Source: Prevotella sp.
GTDB lineage: Bacteria > Bacteroidota > Bacteroidia > Bacteroidales > Bacteroidaceae
NCBI GenBank assembly: GCA_017619755.1
Contig: JAFZRU010000016.1
Location: 62,001 to 126,000 of the forward strand
Direction of reading: 5' to 3'
Length of the DNA: 64,000 nt
Part shown: positions 61,001 to 64,000 of the stretch, in pieces
Layout of the letters: every line of letters begins with the position of its first letter
Numbering within the stretch: the first letter of the stretch is position 1
Made by a program: the position numbers and the translations under genes
Notes under the pieces: model-generated
Databases searched by the model: none
What the model saw: the letters and a program-made list of their open reading frames with translations, nothing else
Told to the model about the DNA's origin: nothing

Positions 61001-62570
61001 TGCCACGTGCCATGGCCGCGTCACGAGCAGCCTTGGCCACGGCCTTGTAAGCACCCTCCACATCGTTGAGAGCGACTATTTCAGCACTCAAGCCACTCAG
61101 ATATCCACCATACTGGCTGATGATGGCTGACTTGGCGGACTTGTAGTCGTCGGTGCCTTTCTTCGCCTTGCGAAGACGGTCGAACAATTCGTCTATCTTC
61201 TTCAGCTCGGAGGATATCTCTGCCTGGGTGTCGGCGAAAGTCTTATTGAGTCTCTCCGTCGCTTGGTCGGCATCCTTCGCACCAGCAACATACACACCGA
61301 TGGCGGTGCACACCATGCCGAGGGCGACGGCAACGGCGACGTAGGGGTTGCTCAGCATCGTAGCGTTGAGCAGTTCCTGGGCTTTCTTCTGCGCCACCAG
61401 CCAACCGTAATGAACGGCCTCCACAACGGTCAGGCCGCTCTCGGCCAGCGTGGCCATCATCAATGCTGCTTTGTAGGCTCCATAAGTGCCGACAAGCCCG
61501 AGAATGGCGGCGCCTACCTTCTCGTAGTTCTTTGCCAGCCAAGTGGCCGACTCGATGGCTGCGGTGGCAGTGCCTTGCATCTTCACGCCGATGTCGTCAA
61601 GCATGTCGCTGACGGCGCCTTGGAGGTTGCTGTATGCACCCTTGAGGGTCTTCGACTGAGCTTCGAGCATGCCGTTGAACTTCCCGCCCTCGCTTGTGGC
61701 GTCGATGAAGGCCTGACGCACCATGTCGGCGCTGATGGCGCCCTTGGACATCTCGTCCTTCAACTCGCCGATGCTCTTCCCCGTCTTCTCGGAGATGACG
61801 GCGAGTGGGTTGAAGCCGGCGTTAATCATCTGCATCAAGTCCTGGCCCATCAACTTCCCGGCGGCGGACATCTGGGAGAACGACAAGGCGAGGCCCTGGA
61901 ACTTCTGAGCGTCGCCCATCGACACGTCGCCGATGGCCTTCAGGTTCTCCATAATCTGCTCCAACGGGATGCCGAACCCCATCATCGTCTGGGCGGCACT
62001 CGCCAAGTCCTTCATCTGCATCGGAGTGCTAACGGCAAACTCCTTGATGCTGCCAAACAACTTGTCGGCCTTGGCCTGATCGCCAACGAGGATGCGGAAG
62101 GAGGTCTGAAGGGACTCCATCTCCTGGCGCACGGCAAAAACCTTCCTGCCAAATGCCTCGGCAGCCTGAAGGGTGAAGAAACCTGCGGCGTACTTCGTCA
62201 ACTTGCTGAAAGCACCAGCCCCGTCGTCGCCCATCTTCTTGGCCTTGGTGCCAGTTTCGTCAAAGGCATCGCCAGTGCGGCGAACGGAATCGGTGGTCTC
62301 GGAGGCACCCTTGAGGGAACGCTGAGTGGCCTCGTCCTGAGCCTTAGCGGCGGCTTGCTGGGCGGCAGCAGACTTGCTCACCGCATCGGCAACACTATTT
62401 ACCGACGCTGTGAGACCCTTCAAGCCCTTGACAAACTGGTCAACGGTGAGACCCAAACGTTCCACCTCGCCTGTGACGTCACCTATGCGGCTCTTCGTCT
62501 CCTCGGCCTTGGCGACAATGTCTTTGTTGTCTATCGTCGCTACAAAATGCAGTCCTTCGTCTTCAGCCAT
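58008..62570 (-). CDS. tape measure protein
   Basis: 1520 residues. The tape-measure N-terminal domain is clear (EMESLQTSFRILVGDQAKADKLFGSIKEFAVST, ISADMVRQAFIDATSEGGKFNGMLEAQSKTLKGAYSNL). A few hydrophobic segments near residues 355-430 are followed by hundreds of residues of coiled coil with charged heptads. Its length sets the tail length, about 1500 residues implying a tail over 200 nm if the usual 1.5 angstroms per residue holds. It identifies the phage as long-tailed. Confidence 0.95.
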   Translation of the reverse strand: MAEDEGLHFVATIDNKDIVAKAEETKSRIGDVTGEVERLGLTVDQFVKGLKGLTASVNSVADAVSKSAAAQQAAAKAQDEATQRSLKGASETTDSVRRTGDAFDETGTKAKKMGDDGAGAFSKLTKYAAGFFTLQAAEAFGRKVFAVRQEMESLQTSFRILVGDQAKADKLFGSIKEFAVSTPMQMKDLASAAQTMMGFGIPLEQIMENLKAIGDVSMGDAQKFQGLALSFSQMSAAGKLMGQDLMQMINAGFNPLAVISEKTGKSIGELKDEMSKGAISADMVRQAFIDATSEGGKFNGMLEAQSKTLKGAYSNLQGAVSDMLDDIGVKMQGTATAAIESATWLAKNYEKVGAAILGLVGTYGAYKAALMMATLAESGLTVVEAVHYGWLVAQKKAQELLNATMLSNPYVAVAVALGMVCTAIGVYVAGAKDADQATERLNKTFADTQAEISSELKKIDELFDRLRKAKKGTDDYKSAKSAIISQYGGYLSGLSAEIVALNDVEGAYKAVAKAARDAAMARGMEAAMRSAQDSYGEKYSTNYDKIYNAIAENYGEERAKQLMEGLSRKLRNDGQLDAGVIDKFGALKGVKAGWLVNLSVNESRYQDERDKIRRKFGDAEAPKAQPKTTGPKKWTDQDFEDEIKSKTSQLNALSEKQAKGKEGAALKKEIAALQARRKAAFSTTEGARQSKAAASAAAKAERQRQAEERKALQTAIRDAEAMEKAVGLTEKQQVERSRAERDLELSTREATIKAMEEGTDKTIAQIELDYDREMEAIRRGNEDIRQKRIDEAKALWDADPKKKGSNFYESEAYKEASEVSYTDAELRNMEAREALAEKVRSDAREKLHKQEREAMIAHLKEYGDIEQQKLAITQKYEEKISEARKKGGSPYEISSLEMERDSQLRDLSAKAVEERIDWGGVFSSLEGHTKEYLEGLRSQLEALLVGGSLPVDQMATIQEKLRDINAAISEQGNLFTFVSERTREHNRLLQASADARAALDAALAKQTEAETNLSLVRMGGGSKSDIITAEAKLNEARRKTAAATIKAKQAEDAAAERAADSIARKFADAAEWVNTYLGDLPELLGKLGLGNAGEKAQMGIDAVNAAAGAAADFASGNYVGAALKAFNALDNLGNIVGVGGLSDPKLEADIERLTQSNENLQKAIDALADQMEDASVLDVKEIYDQQKKMLEQTAAQTREMMSRSGAAYNSGFWGTGIGGSGSSNKKINKALSASDWQMVSKAAGKTIRDAAGFWTLSSKEMYQVMRDANAQWTVIMDKANDGTADAAKFMNDYIELWKKQEELENAYKERWTNVSFDSVKDSFLSALSDMDRSASSFSQDFTKYLFDAVMNAQVGDYLNDQLKGWYDNFSKYMESGAGELTDAEISSLRDQWDAIVSEGVAMRDSISRATGYGSSSEGSATYNAAKSFTQEQGDILNGRLTAIQINTATNTALGRQIASSLQSMASIASCSSSTNTAVLEIRNMMIYTNSYLEDVARYAKKTYDDFGEKMDRIILHTQNL

Positions 62571-62586
62571 ACCTAATTCCTGTTTG

Positions 62587-63348
62587 CTAATTCCTCTCCA
62601 TCTTCATCCCACGCTTGGCAAGCCACTCCTCCAACTTGGCCACCGACCCGGGGTCGCCGCCGTCGATCATCGTGCCGCCGTCGGCCTCCGACAGCCGGGA
62701 GAGTTCCTCCTTGGTCAGATACACGCTCGACAGCTTGTCGGCGAGCATCAGACGGAGATAGGAGTAACTCCGGCGGTAGATGATTTCATCGTCGTCGTAG
62801 CCCATCTCCTTCAGCCGCCCAATGAACGTGCCAAGGAGTGTGCGACCGCCGAACGTCATGGTACGGGACCCCTCGCCGCTCTCTTCCTTGACAGCCGTCA
62901 CGCGAGCCATGCGCTCACGCTCCGCCTCAAGCCCAAGGCTGTCCATCAACGCCTTCGTCTTGTCGGAGGTCAAGGCAAGCAACAGCAGCGTGGCAAGGTC
63001 GTTGTCGGAGAGCCGGGACAGCAGCGTCTTCCGCTTCTCCATACCCTTCCAGTCCTGCATGTCGCGACGCGTGTTCGGACAGGTGTGAATGGCGAGGATG
63101 GCCGTGCAGACCTCGCGGGAAGCACCCACAAGGCGCACGGCCTCCATCATCGGGTTGGCCAGCAGCAGGCTCTCATTCACCCCCAAGTCGGCAAGAAGAC
63201 TGCCGAGCGTCAGCGTCTTAGCCAACGTGACAGGATAAACCGCCATCAAGCGCCCTCGCGCACGGAAGTGCAGCGGGGTGTCGAGGATGACGGCGCGCAG
63301 GTCGGCGGACACGGCGGCGTCGGAGAGGGGAAGGGAGAGGGCTTGCAT
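62587..63348 (-). CDS. tail assembly chaperone-like protein
   Basis: 253 residues, predominantly helical, directly between tail tube and tape measure genes. This place is occupied by tail assembly chaperones in siphoviruses. ADLGVNESLLLANPMMEAVRLVGASREVCTAIL is a helical core; the C-terminal half has SYLRLMLADKLSSVYLTKEELSRL. No programmed frameshift product could be identified by eye. Confidence 0.68.
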   Translation of the reverse strand: MQALSLPLSDAAVSADLRAVILDTPLHFRARGRLMAVYPVTLAKTLTLGSLLADLGVNESLLLANPMMEAVRLVGASREVCTAILAIHTCPNTRRDMQDWKGMEKRKTLLSRLSDNDLATLLLLALTSDKTKALMDSLGLEAERERMARVTAVKEESGEGSRTMTFGGRTLLGTFIGRLKEMGYDDDEIIYRRSYSYLRLMLADKLSSVYLTKEELSRLSEADGGTMIDGGDPGSVAKLEEWLAKRGMKMERN

Positions 63349-63370
63349 GGGGCGTCAGGGGTTATGGGGT

Positions 63371-63835
63371 TCAACCGCCGCCTTGGGAGGCGGACTTGGC
63401 AGTGAACGAGATGTCGGTCAGCGCACCACTGGCGTTGGTCTGGCCCTTCGTCTTATAGACGTAGTCGGCCACGAGGCCGTCGGTGCTGTCAAAACGCGCC
63501 GTCACATTCCGAGAAACGGTGGTGAGCGTCGCACCGATGGCGGACGCCTGTTCTGGCACCACCTCCACCGAATAGATGTTGTCGGTCATGCCCAGCTTGC
63601 CGGACACGTCGGACGTATTGCCGATGCGGCGGCTCATCTTCAGGAGATACTTGTCGGGCTTCTTCCGGCGGGCCTCGGCCTCGCCGCCCTCGATCAGGGC
63701 CTCCATCTCCTCGCCTTCCTCCACCTCAAGGGAGGTCGAGCCGTCGATGATGTCCTCGAACTCGGTGGGCGTGCCGCCGCTTGTGGCGGTCTCCTTGACA
63801 ACGCACTTGCCCCATCCTATTACTTTTGTTGGCAT
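63371..63835 (-). CDS. phage tail tube protein
   Basis: 154 residues. The N-terminal strand (KVIGWGKCVVKETATSGG), acidic loop (EVEEGEEMEALIEGGEAEARR) and the final beta hairpin (ARFDSTDGLVADYVYKTKGQ) match major tail proteins of long-tailed phages. Position just upstream of the tail chaperone and tape measure agrees. It polymerises into the tail tube. Confidence 0.78.
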   Translation of the reverse strand: MPTKVIGWGKCVVKETATSGGTPTEFEDIIDGSTSLEVEEGEEMEALIEGGEAEARRKKPDKYLLKMSRRIGNTSDVSGKLGMTDNIYSVEVVPEQASAIGATLTTVSRNVTARFDSTDGLVADYVYKTKGQTNASGALTDISFTAKSASQGGG

Positions 63836-63866
63836 AGTTCAAATGTTTTTTATGTTACTTGTTTCT

Positions 63867-64000
63867 CTAATAAGACGCGTTCTCCCCGTAACGCCAGCGG
63901 ATGCGCACCACCACGAAGTGCTGCGCGATGGAGGGCTCGGCGGCGGTGTGGATGGCGTCGGCAAGCCGGAAGAGGTAGCCGGGGGCTTGCAAGCCGCGCG
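63867..64000 (-). CDS. phage protein, C-terminal end only, cut by window edge
   Basis: The minus-strand frame enters from the right edge and stops at TAG 63869-63867. The visible 43 residues include FRLADAIHTAAEPSIAQHFVV and end RIRWRYGENASY. Position directly before the tail tube gene suggests a tail terminator or head-tail connector, but too little is visible to decide. Confidence 0.55.
   Translation of the reverse strand, partial: RGLQAPGYLFRLADAIHTAAEPSIAQHFVVVRIRWRYGENASY

Noticed and set aside
61263..62576. 437-codon plus-strand frame inside the tape measure gene
   Set aside because: Antisense shadow of a clear tape measure protein with low-complexity composition.

Overview
The window looks like chromosome from a Bacteroidales bacterium, most like Prevotella/Segatella. 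Evidence is a SusC/SusD pair, a T9SS-type C-terminal sorting domain, a UpxY-type NusG paralogue, type B L31, and many copies of the Bacteroidetes promoter (TTTG, about 19-20 bp, TAnnTTTG). Positions 1-42.7 kb are host chromosome. Positions 42.8-64.0 kb are the integrase-proximal part of a siphovirus-like prophage beside a tRNA-Pro gene; it continues past the right edge.

Layout: 0-2 kb, a leftward operon (vWA-like lipoprotein, three-helix membrane protein, and the start of a GGTG-loop protein) behind a 190-bp segment bounded by perfect 20-bp inverted repeats. That segment carries a consensus promoter which at present points away from the operon, so it reads as a phase-variable switch in the OFF position. 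2.5-3.3 kb, a palindromic repeat with a terminator, then a UpxY-type antiterminator gene. 3.4-10.7 kb, a complete tryptophan operon in the order D-C-F-A-(hotdog thioesterase)-B-E-G, preceded by an attenuator whose 16-residue leader peptide has three consecutive Trp codons. 10.9-13.8 kb, rpe, an ECF-type sigma factor and a GH71/99-like secreted protein. 13.9-14.1 kb, a cobalamin riboswitch with no B12 gene behind it. 14.4-25.9 kb, housekeeping genes: LPG-synthase-like membrane protein, pepD, a DUF349 protein with an acidic repeat, corA, a hydrolase, panE, an M6 protease and a GT2.

26-32 kb is a SusC/SusD operon with two further lipoproteins, resembling the B. thetaiotaomicron BT2261-2264 peptide-binding locus. 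32.7-42.6 kb holds a carboxypeptidase-regulatory-like protein, an RsiV-like lipoprotein, a SpoU methyltransferase, rpmE2, a three-gene operon led by a secreted nuclease, a DUF1573 protein, a DUF3078 barrel and a small lipoprotein.

The prophage has a tyrosine integrase and hicAB next to tRNA-Pro(GGG). A tightly packed leftward late operon then runs from the right edge: tail protein, tail tube, tail chaperone, tape measure, distal tail protein, a 2548-residue tail hub/fibre ending in an intact calcineurin-like phosphoesterase, small tail proteins, a BspA-type LRR protein, a C10 cysteine peptidase with a dockerin-like tail, a DUF5675 protein, a holin and a one-gene spanin. The strongest leads are the invertible promoter with its uncharacterised three-gene operon, the trp attenuator, the orphan riboswitch, and the phage enzymes (phosphoesterase-tipped fibre, C10-dockerin peptidase).
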